This document shows positions 24,569 through 33,955 of a stretch of 55,063 nt of DNA, piece after piece. The stretch is from positions 1-55,063 of the forward strand of contig JAFWHX010000002.1 in NCBI GenBank assembly GCA_017533915.1. The letters run 5' to 3'. Numbering within the stretch: the stretch's first letter is position 1; the number at the start of each line of letters is the position of its first letter. A program made the position numbers and the translations under genes. Source of the stretch: Eubacterium sp. Its GTDB lineage: Bacteria > Bacillota > Clostridia > Peptostreptococcales > Anaerovoracaceae. The notes beneath the pieces are model-generated. The model saw nothing but the letters and a program-made list of their open reading frames with translations, had not been told where the DNA came from and ran no database searches.

Positions 24569-25680
24569 TCCGGGCCGCAAGCCCTGTATTTATAATAGGC
24601 GGCGGCACCGATCATGGCTCCGTTATCGGTGCAGAGAACGGGATCCGGCATATAGAGGTCGATCCCGTTCTCGGTCGCAGCCTGTGCGAGGCCCTCGCGG
24701 AGGGCTGAGTTGGCTGCGACGCCGCCGGCAACGACCAGCTTTGGCTTACAGGCTTTGCTCACGCCGGGCTCACGTGTAAGCCCGGCTGCAGCCTGGACTG
24801 ATTCGGCTTTGCTCACGTCGGGCTCACGTGTAAGCCCGGCTGCAGCCTGGATCGATTCGGCTTTGTTCATGCCAGGCGCCTGTCCGAACTCGAGAGCAGC
24901 CTGGATCGACTTCTGTATTATGACGTCCAATATCGCTGCCTGGTATGATGCGGCGATGTCGTTAACAGGGATCTCATGCCCCTGCATGCGTTCCTGATTT
25001 ATATAATTCAGCGCCTGTGTCTTAAGGCCGCTGAAGCTGAAGTCGTAACTCCCCTTTTCGAGCCATACGCGCTTGAACTGGATAGCGTCCGGATCTCCGC
25101 TTTTTGCAGCACGGTCTACCTTGGGACCGCCCGGATAGCCCAGTCCGATGACGCGAGCTACTTTGTCAAAAGCTTCTCCAGCGGCATCATCTCTTGTGGC
25201 GCCAATCACTTCACATTTATTATAATCTGTGACTTTGATGATCTGCGTATGGCCGCCGGAGACCACAAGCGAAATAAACGGTGGCTCAAGATCCGGGTAT
25301 TGTATGTAATTCGCGCTGACATGTCCGTGCATGTGATTCACGCCGACAAGCGGGATGTCCTTCGCGAAAGAAATGGCTTTTGCTGTTGCGACACCGATCA
25401 CTACCGCGCCGATAAGCCCAGGTCCATTGGTCACGCCGATGAGGTCGATGTCGTCAAGTGTGACACCGGCTTCGGAGAGCGACTCGTCTATCACGCCGTT
25501 GATATTCTCCAGATGATGTCTCGAGGCTATCTCAGGCACAACGCCGCCGTAGAGTGTGTGTATATCTATCTGTGAAGAGATCACATTAGAAAGCATCTTG
25601 CGGCCATCTGCGACCACGCTCACTGCTGTCTCATCACAACTGGATTCTATTCCCAATGTCAGAAATTTTCCGTCTTTCAT
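24529..25680 (-). CDS. tsaD: tRNA N6-adenosine threonylcarbamoyltransferase TsaD
   Basis: Transfers threonylcarbamoyl to A37 of ANN-decoding tRNAs (t6A). 383 residues, some 45 longer than usual. Seen: LGIESSCDETAVSVV, metal ligands H116 and H120 in VNHMHGH, SGGHTQI, GYPGGP, and the C-terminal VVAGGVAANSALR and CTDNGAMIGAAAYYK. The extra length is an 18-residue unit present three times at 257-310 (ESIQAAAGLTREPDVSKA and variants), derived from the native helix before VVAGG. The stop is followed by a 48-bp duplication of the gene end. Neighbours tsaB, tsaE and rimI supply its partners. Confidence 0.96.
   Translation of the reverse strand: MKDGKFLTLGIESSCDETAVSVVADGRKMLSNVISSQIDIHTLYGGVVPEIASRHHLENINGVIDESLSEAGVTLDDIDLIGVTNGPGLIGAVVIGVATAKAISFAKDIPLVGVNHMHGHVSANYIQYPDLEPPFISLVVSGGHTQIIKVTDYNKCEVIGATRDDAAGEAFDKVARVIGLGYPGGPKVDRAAKSGDPDAIQFKRVWLEKGSYDFSFSGLKTQALNYINQERMQGHEIPVNDIAASYQAAILDVIIQKSIQAALEFGQAPGMNKAESIQAAAGLTREPDVSKAESVQAAAGLTREPGVSKACKPKLVVAGGVAANSALREGLAQAATENGIDLYMPDPVLCTDNGAMIGAAAYYKYRACGPDPLTLDAYADLEM
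24751..24912 (-). repeat. Three 54-bp repeats inside tsaD
   Basis: Codons 257-310 consist of three in-frame units of 54 bp. The two downstream copies are nearly identical at DNA level; the upstream one has diverged and corresponds to the family's native helix. Confidence 0.9.
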
Positions 25681-25762
25681 TTTTATTATAGATTGTACTC
25701 GCCAAACCTTCGTCAGCTTGATCTTCTAAAACTACATAGTCGTTCTGTTACTGTTGCACTTC

Positions 25763-26263
25763 CTATTCCGCCAGTTCTCCCATTCGCCACATTATCACGG
25801 CGTCTTCACCGTTGTCGCTGTAGTAGTGCGAACGCACCGCCGTCTCCTTAAAGTCATATTTCTCGTACAGCCTGCGAGCAGCTTTGTTGCTCTTTCTGAC
25901 TTCAAGGGTATGACTCACGATGCCCTCAGCCTCAGTAGCATCAAGCATGACCTCAAGGAGCATGCTCGCTATATGGCGCCTTCTGTATCCCGGGATCACA
26001 GCAACATTATTTATATATCCCTCGTAGTCGAGCACCCATACTGACATGTATCCGACCACATGGCCGCCGTCTACCGCGACATAGTATCTGGCTTTGCCGT
26101 TCTCCATAAGATCATGCCGGATCGTTTCCTCTGACCACGGCTTCGGGAAGCACAGTATCTCTACTTCTGCTATATCGTGAGCATCCGAAACATCTGCCTC
26201 TCTGATCAGCAGGTCATCATCCTCAAACTGCATCCCGTTATCATCATCAAAATAGTCCATCAT
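25763..26263 (-). CDS. rimI: Ribosomal protein S18 alanine N-acetyltransferase RimI
   Basis: 166-residue GNAT enzyme. The acetyl-CoA loop is in VIPGYRRRHIASMLLE (Q/RxxGxG/A form) and the C-terminal ARRLYEKYDFKETAVRSHYY is the RimI signature, including the Tyr used in catalysis. An acidic N-terminal extension of about 18 residues (MMDYFDDDNGMQFEDDD) precedes the family start, and a downstream Met is possible. It sits between tsaB and tsaD, the classic tsaB-rimI-tsaD order. Confidence 0.92.
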   Translation of the reverse strand: MMDYFDDDNGMQFEDDDLLIREADVSDAHDIAEVEILCFPKPWSEETIRHDLMENGKARYYVAVDGGHVVGYMSVWVLDYEGYINNVAVIPGYRRRHIASMLLEVMLDATEAEGIVSHTLEVRKSNKAARRLYEKYDFKETAVRSHYYSDNGEDAVIMWRMGELAE

Positions 26264-26278
26264 CTCATGTCTGCTTTC

Positions 26279-27217
26279 TTATGCCTGCTTCCCGGCCATT
26301 TTCATGAACTTTTCCATCTTAGCCCTGCGCATCTTCTCGAGCGATCCGTCCTTAAGCCGCTGTTCGGCTTCACTCTCACGCATATAGTCCGGCAGTAGTT
26401 CTTCATATTGAACGATCCTGCCAGCCGAGATCTGCCCTTCCGCATCTGCTTCCGATCCTTCATCAGCACATGCAGTTTTCCAGACTTCACGCGCATATCT
26501 GGCTGTCATGTCCGCCGTCTGATAACGGCCTGCCTCAGGCGCGGCATCAAAATCACTGACTCTGCCTATGAACTCTTCTTTATCAAAATACGCGTCCACT
26601 CCGTCTCCATAGAACAAAGGCTTTATCCTGAGTTCTTCGATCCGGTCAAGCATATCGGCGAGCATATACGGTCCGGGCTCGATCAAAGCCTCCCCTGTTC
26701 CGCTGTAGCAGGCCCCATATACCTGTCCGCGTCTTGCATTGAAGATCACGCATACAGATCCATCATCATGCCCTGCTGCATTTCCGCTGTCGGTACTATC
26801 AGTTATATTTTTCTCAGGCTCAACTGATCGTTTCTCGTTCTCACCGCATTTCTGTCTGAAAAGCTCCAGAGTCGGAACACTGATACAAGGTACGTTCCAC
26901 GCCTGTGCCAGCGCTCTCGCCGTGCTCACACCGATCCTGATGCCGGTGAAAGAGCCTGGTCCTATCGAAGCTGCGACAGCACATATCTCATCCCTGCAGA
27001 TCTTTTCCTCTTCAAGAAGCTCTGCTGCTATAGGGATAAGATTTTTCAGATGGCTCATAGTCTGAGTCGTTATCTTCACCGGCACATGTTCATCTGCGTG
27101 TACTGCACCGGCGGAATATAATGCTTTATCCTCAGACTGCTTGCGGTCAGCCCCGTCTGCATCTATGACCGCGACGGAACCCACAGGCCCGGTCGTTTCA
27201 ATAGCTAGAATGTACAT
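26279..27217 (-). CDS. tsaB: t6A biosynthesis protein TsaB
   Basis: Inactive TsaD paralogue that forms the TsaBD dimer with TsaE for t6A synthesis. 312 residues against about 230 typical. The start MYILAIETTGPVGSVAV and the dimer helix GPGSFTGIRIGVSTARALA are diagnostic. The surplus comes from an insertion around 22-40, a linker near 135-150 (NENEKRSVEPEKN-like, low complexity) and a charged C-terminal tail (EQRLKDGSLEKMRRAKMEKF). Its start overlaps the end of tsaE by 13 bases, so the two are translationally coupled. Confidence 0.92.
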   Translation of the reverse strand: MYILAIETTGPVGSVAVIDADGADRKQSEDKALYSAGAVHADEHVPVKITTQTMSHLKNLIPIAAELLEEEKICRDEICAVAASIGPGSFTGIRIGVSTARALAQAWNVPCISVPTLELFRQKCGENEKRSVEPEKNITDSTDSGNAAGHDDGSVCVIFNARRGQVYGACYSGTGEALIEPGPYMLADMLDRIEELRIKPLFYGDGVDAYFDKEEFIGRVSDFDAAPEAGRYQTADMTARYAREVWKTACADEGSEADAEGQISAGRIVQYEELLPDYMRESEAEQRLKDGSLEKMRRAKMEKFMKMAGKQA

Positions 27218-27699
27218 CTATACACACGCTCCTCTCCCAGGCCGCCGCTTTCCGCATAATCAGCTCCATCAGCTTTATTCTTATCTGCATCCGCGCCGCC
27301 GTGTTCGCTTTCCGCATCTGCGTATTCCATGAAGATGCACTTGGTCCTGTCAGGCAGAATCTCGGCTACTTTGTCAGCCCACTCTATAACTGATACGCCG
27401 CCTCCGTCAAAATACTCATCGCATCCGATAGCAAGCATCTCAGCTCCGCTTTCCAGGCGGTATACGTCAAAATGATAAAGTGGGAGCCTGCCCGAGTGAT
27501 GTTCTGCGACGATAGTGAACGTAGGACTGGTCACTGGTTCAGTGACGCCAAGTCCTTCTGCTATATATTTAGTGAGAGATGTTTTCCCTACGCCAAGATC
27601 GCCGATCAGTGCCAGCACATCATTCGGCTGGAGCTCATCGGCAAGCGCGTGCCCGAAAGCCCGCGTCTCCTCTTCATTTTTAATATGTATCTCTCTCAC
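27205..27699 (-). CDS. tsaE: t6A biosynthesis ATPase TsaE
   Basis: Small P-loop ATPase that drives the TsaBD cycle. 164 residues from the GTG at 27697-27699 (MREIHIKNEEETRAFG), chosen because AAAAGG precedes it and family members start this way; a GTG seven codons upstream is possible. Seen: Walker A LIGDLGVGKTSLTKYIAEGL, TSPTFTIVAEH, and YHFDVYRL. The C-terminal 40 residues are a charged low-complexity tail. It overlaps tsaB by 13 bases. Confidence 0.92.
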   Translation of the reverse strand: MREIHIKNEEETRAFGHALADELQPNDVLALIGDLGVGKTSLTKYIAEGLGVTEPVTSPTFTIVAEHHSGRLPLYHFDVYRLESGAEMLAIGCDEYFDGGGVSVIEWADKVAEILPDRTKCIFMEYADAESEHGGADADKNKADGADYAESGGLGEERVYRCTF

Positions 27700-27731
27700 T
27701 CTGCCAATTCCTTTTCTCACTGCCGCTCAGC

Positions 27732-29288
27732 TCAGAAACTGAAATCTGGCTGTGTCAGCCTGTAGATAGCCTCGGCATATATCCTCATTATCTGGCTGAA
27801 TCTGTCCAGTGATATCCTCTCGTTCGGCTGATGCTCGAGCTGTGGATCGCCTGGGAACATCGCCCCGAAAGCTACCACGTTATCGCATGTTCTCGCGTAT
27901 GTACCGCCGCCGATAACGATCGGCCTGTGCTCCGTGTCGCCAGTGGCGTCACGGTAACAGTCCATGAAGGTTTTGATCATCGGGCTGTCCGGGTCGAGAT
28001 AGATCGGCGCCCTGTCCTCGCACTTGAGAATGCCGAGACTGTACTTATCTATAAAAGGCATCATCCCATCGTACACATCGTCCGAGCTCTTCGTCACCGG
28101 ATAACGCACATCGCACTTCACGCTGACTGCCTGTCCGTCGTACTCCAGGAGCCCCGGATTCATAGTCAGAGCACCAGACTGCTCGTCCGCCATCGCGATG
28201 CCTATCTTCGATCCGTCGGTCGTCATTCCGATGCAGTCATTATAGAAGTCGAAGAACCGGCACAGATCCTCATTGACAAAATTCAGCTGGCCGAGGAAAC
28301 CGATCAAAATCGACACGGCGTTCACTCCCTGTTCCGGCATGGAGCCGTGCGCCGATTTCCCTTTCGCCGTGATCTCGAGCGACTTGCCCATCTTGTGGAT
28401 CCCGAGAGCATGCCCTGTAGTCATTTCATAATTATCAGCCATATCTCGGATCCTGTCATATATAGCAGGATCCTGGTCGTTCACGACCGCCCGCGCCTGA
28501 GCCGGCACCATATTAACAGCCGTTCCGCCGGAAAGCTTACGAAGCTCCAAGCCTTTCACGGTGTCGCGCTTCAGCTTTGCCGCGATCTTGAATGACATTA
28601 TGCCTTTCTCGCCATTCAGCACAGGAAAATCTGCATCCGGGGAAAATCCATAATCCGGCTTCGGCATATGCCTGAAATAATACTCCATTCCATCCCAGTT
28701 GGTCTCCTCGTCGAGGCCGATTATGAGGCGGATATTCTTAGCAGGTACATATCCTGCGTCTTTAAGAGACTTCATCGCATAGAGCACAGCGGTGAGGGGG
28801 CCTTTGTCGTCTATAGAGCCGCGGCCCCAGATATATCCATCTTCGATATCTCCGGAAAAAGGCTCGTGCTCCCAGCCTTCGCCTTCCGGGACCACGTCAA
28901 GATGAGCGAGCACGCCCAGCGTTTCGCCGGCTGCCTTACCGGTTTCTTCCGTCTGCCCGTCATGCTCACCGCCGGGTGATCCCGCTTCATCACTCCTGTC
29001 AGCCGGCATGCCTTTCCATTCTATGTGACCGCCGTAGTGGTCCACATCACAGGTCTCGAATCCAAGATCCTGACCTTTCGCAAGCGCTGTCTCAAATACG
29101 TTCTGAACGCCCTTACCGAACGGATATACTACGACACCATCCGGCGTATTCTCACGTTCAGCGGATCCGGCTACACTTTTTATGGAAATGAGGCTCTTCA
29201 GGGTCTGAATCGCCTCATCCATGTTCTCTTCTATACACTTCTCGACTTGTTCACGCGGATACTCCACCGCATTGTTTTCCTGATCCAT
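27732..29288 (-). CDS. pepV: M20 family dipeptidase (PepV-like)
   Basis: Zinc-dependent dipeptidase of the PepV/Sapep branch. 518 residues from the ATG at 29286-29288 (preceded by GGAAAG); a TTG two codons earlier also fits. Metal and catalytic motifs: LAHLDVVPEGEGWEHEPF, GRGSIDDKGP, and GLDEETNWDGMEYYF with the catalytic Glu pair. The lid domain holds GKSAHGSMPEQGVNAV, and the C-terminal His is in VIGGGTYARTCDNVVAFGAMFPG. A polar insertion (SDEAGSPGGEHDGQTEE) near residue 95 is unusual. It lies between nfu and tsaE, probably read through from nfu. Confidence 0.9.
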   Translation of the reverse strand: MDQENNAVEYPREQVEKCIEENMDEAIQTLKSLISIKSVAGSAERENTPDGVVVYPFGKGVQNVFETALAKGQDLGFETCDVDHYGGHIEWKGMPADRSDEAGSPGGEHDGQTEETGKAAGETLGVLAHLDVVPEGEGWEHEPFSGDIEDGYIWGRGSIDDKGPLTAVLYAMKSLKDAGYVPAKNIRLIIGLDEETNWDGMEYYFRHMPKPDYGFSPDADFPVLNGEKGIMSFKIAAKLKRDTVKGLELRKLSGGTAVNMVPAQARAVVNDQDPAIYDRIRDMADNYEMTTGHALGIHKMGKSLEITAKGKSAHGSMPEQGVNAVSILIGFLGQLNFVNEDLCRFFDFYNDCIGMTTDGSKIGIAMADEQSGALTMNPGLLEYDGQAVSVKCDVRYPVTKSSDDVYDGMMPFIDKYSLGILKCEDRAPIYLDPDSPMIKTFMDCYRDATGDTEHRPIVIGGGTYARTCDNVVAFGAMFPGDPQLEHQPNERISLDRFSQIMRIYAEAIYRLTQPDFSF

Positions 29289-29330
29289 AGTCAATCGTCT
29301 TTCCGCGGCCTGCCGGCCGCCGGGTATCCT

Positions 29331-29684
29331 CTAGTCTATCGCTTCTACTGCCTTGATCTCCGGGACCTCATCCTGCAGGATGGACTCCACGATACCGCTC
29401 ATGGTCATCCTTGCACCCATGCATCCGGCACAGTGTCCCATTAGCCTTACCTTTGCGGTCATGTCATCTGTTATCTCAACAAGGTCGATCCCGCCGCCGT
29501 CCATTGCCAGGATATTCCTGATCTCATCAAGCGCAAGGTCCACTCTCTCGCGAAGCGACGCCATATACTCCTCGTCGTTTATATCCTGATCCACATAGCC
29601 GCCCATATCGTCTTCAGCAGCTTCAGCTCCTTCAGATGCTGCCTCGACTGCCTCTTCAGCAGCTTCTTTATTCATATCTTCCAT
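29331..29684 (-). CDS. NFU-domain Fe-S carrier protein
   Basis: 117 residues. The C-terminal NFU domain has the cluster motif CAGC in GHCAGCMGARMTM (canonical CxxC) and ILAMDGGGIDLVEI. The N-terminal 50 residues are acidic and Ala-rich (EAAEEAVEAASEGAEAA), low complexity. The start at 29682-29684 has CGGAGG seven bases upstream; the TTG two codons earlier is too close to it. It probably passes clusters from IscU to target proteins and has its own promoter. Confidence 0.9.
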   Translation of the reverse strand: MEDMNKEAAEEAVEAASEGAEAAEDDMGGYVDQDINDEEYMASLRERVDLALDEIRNILAMDGGGIDLVEITDDMTAKVRLMGHCAGCMGARMTMSGIVESILQDEVPEIKAVEAID

Positions 29685-29717
29685 TTCCAAACCTCCGATT
29701 TAAGTTTTCTAATATCT

Positions 29718-29747
29718 ATTATACCCGCAGTTTGCTGTATTATTCAA
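29718..29747 (-). promoter_or_regulatory. nfu promoter
   Basis: TTGAAT (29742-29747), 18-bp spacer, TATAAT (29718-29723) on the minus strand, close behind the dus stop. Confidence 0.65.
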
Positions 29748-29759
29748 CAGGACTCGATC

Positions 29760-30755
29760 TCAATCCCCTGTTCTGGTCATCCCATGATCTGAAAGAGACA
29801 TGATCAGAGCTTCCATCTCATCTCTGTCCGTGATCTGATTCACCATGCCTCTTATTGCCGCGCTCCCCGGCATTCCTTTTATGTACCAGCCGATCACTTT
29901 ACGCATCTCACGGACGGCAGCGTATTCGCCCTTGAGGCTGCACATATCGGCAAGCTGCTCTGACATCAAAACCTTCTTCGCTTCCAGATCCGGCTTTTCC
30001 GGAGCCGGCTCTCCTTTCCACGCGGCGTTCATCTCTTCGAACAGCCATGGGTCTCCGAGCGCGGCACGTGCCGTCATCACAAAATCACAGCCTGTCTCTT
30101 CCATCATCCTGAGAGCGTCTTCCGCCGTTCTCACGTCTCCGTTTCCGATGACCGGTATATTCACCGCGTCTTTTACCTCGGCGATCTTATCCCAGTCCGC
30201 TTCTCCCGAATAGAATTGCTCTCTCGTTCTCGCATGGAGCGCGACCGCGGCTGCCCCTGCCTGCTCAAGAGTCTCTGCCATCTCGACGCAGTTGATATGG
30301 CTGTCATCCACACCTAGTCTTATCTTGACCGTGACCGGCTTACCTGCCGCTTTCACACATGCTTCCACGACTCGCCCTGCTGAATCCGGGTCCAGCATCA
30401 TGGCCGACCCGTCGCCGTTCTTGAACACTTTAGGTACAGGACACCCCATATTGATATCGACTATGACATTCCTGAGGTCCCTGATCTTCTCACACGCGGA
30501 AGCCATCACCTCAGGCTCATGCCCGAACAGCTGTACTGCCGTCGGGCCTTCATCCTCGTACATATAAAGAAGCTGCCATGTCTTCTTATCGTCATACCAC
30601 AGCCCCTTGCTGCTGATCATTTCAGTATAGCAAAGCGACGCCCCCAGTTTTCTGGTGAGGCGTCGCATCGGGGCGTCTGTTATTCCTGCCATCGGCCCGA
30701 AAACGAATGGGCTTTCAAGTTTTACTCCGCCGATCAGCGGCAGTTCTTTAGTCAT
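29760..30755 (-). CDS. dusB: tRNA-dihydrouridine synthase (DusB family)
   Basis: FMN enzyme reducing uridines in the tRNA D-loop. 331 residues: TIM barrel with FGPMAGITDAPMRRLTRKLG at the start, the catalytic cysteine in DINMGCPVPKVFKNGDGSAM, phosphate-binding VIGNGDVRTAEDA, and a C-terminal helical domain MRKVIGWYIKGMPGSAAIR. It sits downstream of coaX, as in the Bacillus tilS-ftsH-coaX-dusB region. Confidence 0.94.
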   Translation of the reverse strand: MTKELPLIGGVKLESPFVFGPMAGITDAPMRRLTRKLGASLCYTEMISSKGLWYDDKKTWQLLYMYEDEGPTAVQLFGHEPEVMASACEKIRDLRNVIVDINMGCPVPKVFKNGDGSAMMLDPDSAGRVVEACVKAAGKPVTVKIRLGVDDSHINCVEMAETLEQAGAAAVALHARTREQFYSGEADWDKIAEVKDAVNIPVIGNGDVRTAEDALRMMEETGCDFVMTARAALGDPWLFEEMNAAWKGEPAPEKPDLEAKKVLMSEQLADMCSLKGEYAAVREMRKVIGWYIKGMPGSAAIRGMVNQITDRDEMEALIMSLSDHGMTRTGD

Positions 30756-30791
30756 ACTGTCCTGTCATGTGAAACAGTTTTTTTCAGCGTA

Positions 30792-31628
30792 TCAGCCGAT
30801 CTCTTCACTGTTCCATTCAAAATCTTTCTGTTCGTGCCTGCATGGCTTCTTGTTCTTCTGATAGATTATCTCCAGGCCTTCCAGGGTGAGCATCTTATCC
30901 ACAACATCGATGCAGTCGACTCCACCCGCTATCATTGACGCGAGCCCGCCTGTCGCAACGACTTTTACTGTCTTGTCTTTCCCGCAGATCTCCTGAAGCT
31001 CCTTCTTCATCTCGCGCACCATGAACTCGACGAGTCCCATATGGCCGTAGATCAGTCCGGACTGCATGCTCTCCACAGTGTTCCTGCAGATCGTATGTCC
31101 CGGCTCGTCCAGCTCTACCTTCGGGAGCTTTGCCGTCTTCTCGAACAAAGCCTCTGAGGATATCTTCAGGCCTGGCGCGATAGTGCCTCCAAGGTACTCT
31201 GCCTTATCAGTCACCGCGCAGAATGTGGTGGCTGTTCCGAAGTCGATGATGATGAGCGGGCCGCCGAACTTATTAACTGCTGCAACCGCATTCACGATCC
31301 TGTCGGCTCCTACCTGCTTTGGATTATCATACTTTATGACCAGTCCTGTCTTAACGCCCGATTCGACGACGATAGGCCTGCAGCCGAAGTATTTCATCGA
31401 CATGTGCTCCAGTGTATACAGCACTGAAGGAACTACTGTGGAGATGATTATATCGTCCACATCATCCATATTCAGCTTGTCATACGCGAAGAGCTGCGAT
31501 ACGAGCATGCCGTATTCATCAGCACTCTTATGAGAATCTGTCTCTATCCTCCAGTTCGTAAGGAGCTCTCCTTCTCTGAAGACTCCGAGCACCGTATTGC
31601 TGTTTCCGATATCGAATGCAAGTAACAC
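30792..31628 (-). CDS. coaX: Type III pantothenate kinase
   Basis: First step of coenzyme A synthesis, ASKHA fold, not feedback-inhibited by CoA. 278 residues. Starts GTG with GGAGG seven bases before it. LLAFDIGNSNTVLGVF (phosphate loop), GADRIVNAVAA and IIDFGTATTF are family motifs. A C-terminal extension of about 20 residues (QKNKKPCRHEQKDFEWN) follows the usual end. It lies 20 bases after ftsH. Confidence 0.95.
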   Translation of the reverse strand: MLLAFDIGNSNTVLGVFREGELLTNWRIETDSHKSADEYGMLVSQLFAYDKLNMDDVDDIIISTVVPSVLYTLEHMSMKYFGCRPIVVESGVKTGLVIKYDNPKQVGADRIVNAVAAVNKFGGPLIIIDFGTATTFCAVTDKAEYLGGTIAPGLKISSEALFEKTAKLPKVELDEPGHTICRNTVESMQSGLIYGHMGLVEFMVREMKKELQEICGKDKTVKVVATGGLASMIAGGVDCIDVVDKMLTLEGLEIIYQKNKKPCRHEQKDFEWNSEEIG

Positions 31629-31648
31629 TTCTCTACCTCCGTGGGTAT

Positions 31649-33781
31649 CTATTCATCCGAGCCCTTGTCCTGCCCGGCATCATCGATGTCCTGTTCGTCT
31701 GCGTTATTGCCAGGGCCGTCGTTCTCATCTTTTTCTCCGGCGATGTCATCATCCTGCTCTGCAGGCTGCTCATCCTGCGCCGGCTGAGGCGGGATATGAT
31801 TCATAGGATAAGCTCCCTGATCACCGTCATCGAATCTGTTCTCGCCGTTCACGAACTCTTCCAGCTTCTTATCTTCTTCCTCACGGATCTTTCTTGATTC
31901 TGCGGCTTCTCTGCGGTTGATCTCCTGGATCTTCATCTCTTTCTCGTTGATCTCACGCTCGATGCCGTCAGCGTCGATCTGACCCGTATACAGTCTCTCG
32001 AACTGGTTCCCGTCGATCGTCTCGACCTTGATCAGCGCCTGTGCGACTGTCTCGAGCTTGTCCATATTCTCCTTCAGGATGCGCTCGCACTCCTTATAGG
32101 CTTTGTTGACAAGCGCGCGGACTTCTTCGTCGATCTCAAGCTGTACTCCGTCTGAGAAGCTCTTCTCCTTCGAAAAATCACGTCCAAGGAACACTTCCTC
32201 AGATCCGCTGTAATTGATCGGACCGAGCTTCTCGCTGAAGCCGTACTTTGTGACCATGGCCTTGGCGATATCTGTCGCGCGCTGGATGTCGTTGCTCGCG
32301 CCTGTCGAGATATCGTCAAGCGTGAGAGCTTCAGCGCATCTTCCTCCGAGAAGATGGACGATCTGGTTGAACATATCGCCCCTGGTCTCGAAGTATTTAT
32401 CTTCTGTCGGAAGTGACATCGTGAATCCGCCCGCGGCTCCTCTCGGAACGATCGTAACCTGATGTACAGGATCAGATCCCGGTATAGACCTCATCACTAT
32501 CGCGTGGCCGGCTTCGTGATATGCTGTGAGCTTCTTCTCAGCTTCGCTTATCACACGGCTCTTCTTGGCAGGCCCTGCCATGACCTTGGTCGTTGCTTCT
32601 TCGATCTCGGCCATCCTTATGTAGCGGCCGTTTCGTCTTGCTGTTATCAGCGCTGCTTCATTAAGCAGGTTCTCAAGGTCTGCCGGCGTGAATCCCGGCG
32701 TGCGCCTTGCGATGATCTCAGGCGATACTTCGTCGGCAAGCGGCTTGTTGCGGGAATGTACCCGGATGATCTCTTCTCTTCCCTTTACGTCAGGGATACC
32801 GATCACGATCTGGCGGTCAAAGCGTCCAGGTCTTAAGAGTGCGGTATCGAGCACGTCAGGCCTGTTGGTCGCCGCGAGGATTATTATGCCTGAATTCTCT
32901 CCGAATCCGTCCATCTCAACGAGCAGCTGATTCAGCGTCTGCTCACGTTCGTCATTTCCTCCGCCGAGTCCTGCGCCTCTGGTACGTCCTACTGCGTCGA
33001 TCTCGTCGATGAAGACTATGCACGGAGCATTTTTCTTTGCCTGGTCGAACAGGTCACGGACTCTGGACGCGCCGACTCCGACGAACATCTCAACAAAATC
33101 CGAACCGCTTATCGTATAGAACGGCACTCCTGCTTCGCCTGCTGTAGCTCTGGAAACGTAGGTCTTACCGGTTCCCGGAGGGCCTACGAGCAGTATTCCC
33201 TTTGGTATCCTCGCTCCTACGTTCTGATATTTCCTCGGATCTTTCAGGAAATCAACGATCTCCGCCAGCTCCTCTTTTTCTTCTTTAAGACCGGCAACAT
33301 CCGCAAATGTTATCTTGCGGTCGTCATCCTCATAAAGCTTGGCTCTGCTTCTTCCGAACGTGAAGGCTTTTCCGTTCCCGCTCTGGTTCATCATCACATA
33401 GAACAGGAAACCGAGCGCTACCATCATGATGAGCGTCGGAAGCAGCGAGAGGAACGCACTGTAGGATTTAGGCGGATCCGTCTCATATTTGAGCTTTCCA
33501 TCCTTCATCATCTTATATACATAGTTCTCGTTGAGATACTGGATATCAACTATATTGCTCGCATATGCATATACATATTCAGTATCTGAGAGCTTGCCGG
33601 TTATCTTCGTACCGGTGATGTTTATCTCTTTGATCTTGCCCGCCTCCAGGTACTCAGTCATCGTGGAGAACGCGATCCTTCTCGTATCAGCCTGCGAAAC
33701 GGATCTGTACATCAGCGCGACGCCAAGCACTACGGCAAAGACGAGCGTATATATTATCAGACTCTTGGTAAATTTTCTCAA
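31649..33781 (-). CDS. ftsH: ATP-dependent zinc metalloprotease FtsH
   Basis: Membrane-anchored AAA+ protease for quality control. 710 residues. TM1 is at about 8-26, an outside domain to 108, and TM2 at about 110-131. Walker A GPPGTGKT is at 200-207, Walker B at CIVFIDEID, the second region of homology at [21 protein letters not shown], and the zinc site HEAGH at 422-426. The last 70 residues are acidic and rich in Gln/Asp. The start is a TTG with AGAGG upstream. It follows tilS; the hypoxanthine phosphoribosyltransferase gene often found between tilS and ftsH in Bacillus is absent. Confidence 0.97.
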   Translation of the reverse strand: MRKFTKSLIIYTLVFAVVLGVALMYRSVSQADTRRIAFSTMTEYLEAGKIKEINITGTKITGKLSDTEYVYAYASNIVDIQYLNENYVYKMMKDGKLKYETDPPKSYSAFLSLLPTLIMMVALGFLFYVMMNQSGNGKAFTFGRSRAKLYEDDDRKITFADVAGLKEEKEELAEIVDFLKDPRKYQNVGARIPKGILLVGPPGTGKTYVSRATAGEAGVPFYTISGSDFVEMFVGVGASRVRDLFDQAKKNAPCIVFIDEIDAVGRTRGAGLGGGNDEREQTLNQLLVEMDGFGENSGIIILAATNRPDVLDTALLRPGRFDRQIVIGIPDVKGREEIIRVHSRNKPLADEVSPEIIARRTPGFTPADLENLLNEAALITARRNGRYIRMAEIEEATTKVMAGPAKKSRVISEAEKKLTAYHEAGHAIVMRSIPGSDPVHQVTIVPRGAAGGFTMSLPTEDKYFETRGDMFNQIVHLLGGRCAEALTLDDISTGASNDIQRATDIAKAMVTKYGFSEKLGPINYSGSEEVFLGRDFSKEKSFSDGVQLEIDEEVRALVNKAYKECERILKENMDKLETVAQALIKVETIDGNQFERLYTGQIDADGIEREINEKEMKIQEINRREAAESRKIREEEDKKLEEFVNGENRFDDGDQGAYPMNHIPPQPAQDEQPAEQDDDIAGEKDENDGPGNNADEQDIDDAGQDKGSDE

Positions 33782-33955
33782 TTTCTATAACCTCTTGTAT
33801 CAAATATGCAAAAACTTCCCTTTCTACATAAAGGGACATCGTATATTCTAACATATACCCCATGTCACTTCAATAAAAACGCTGTGAAGACAATGTGAAT
33901 CTTGAGCGTCTTATGATACTGCGCGTATCGTCTACAGCGTTATCCTGCTGTTTAT

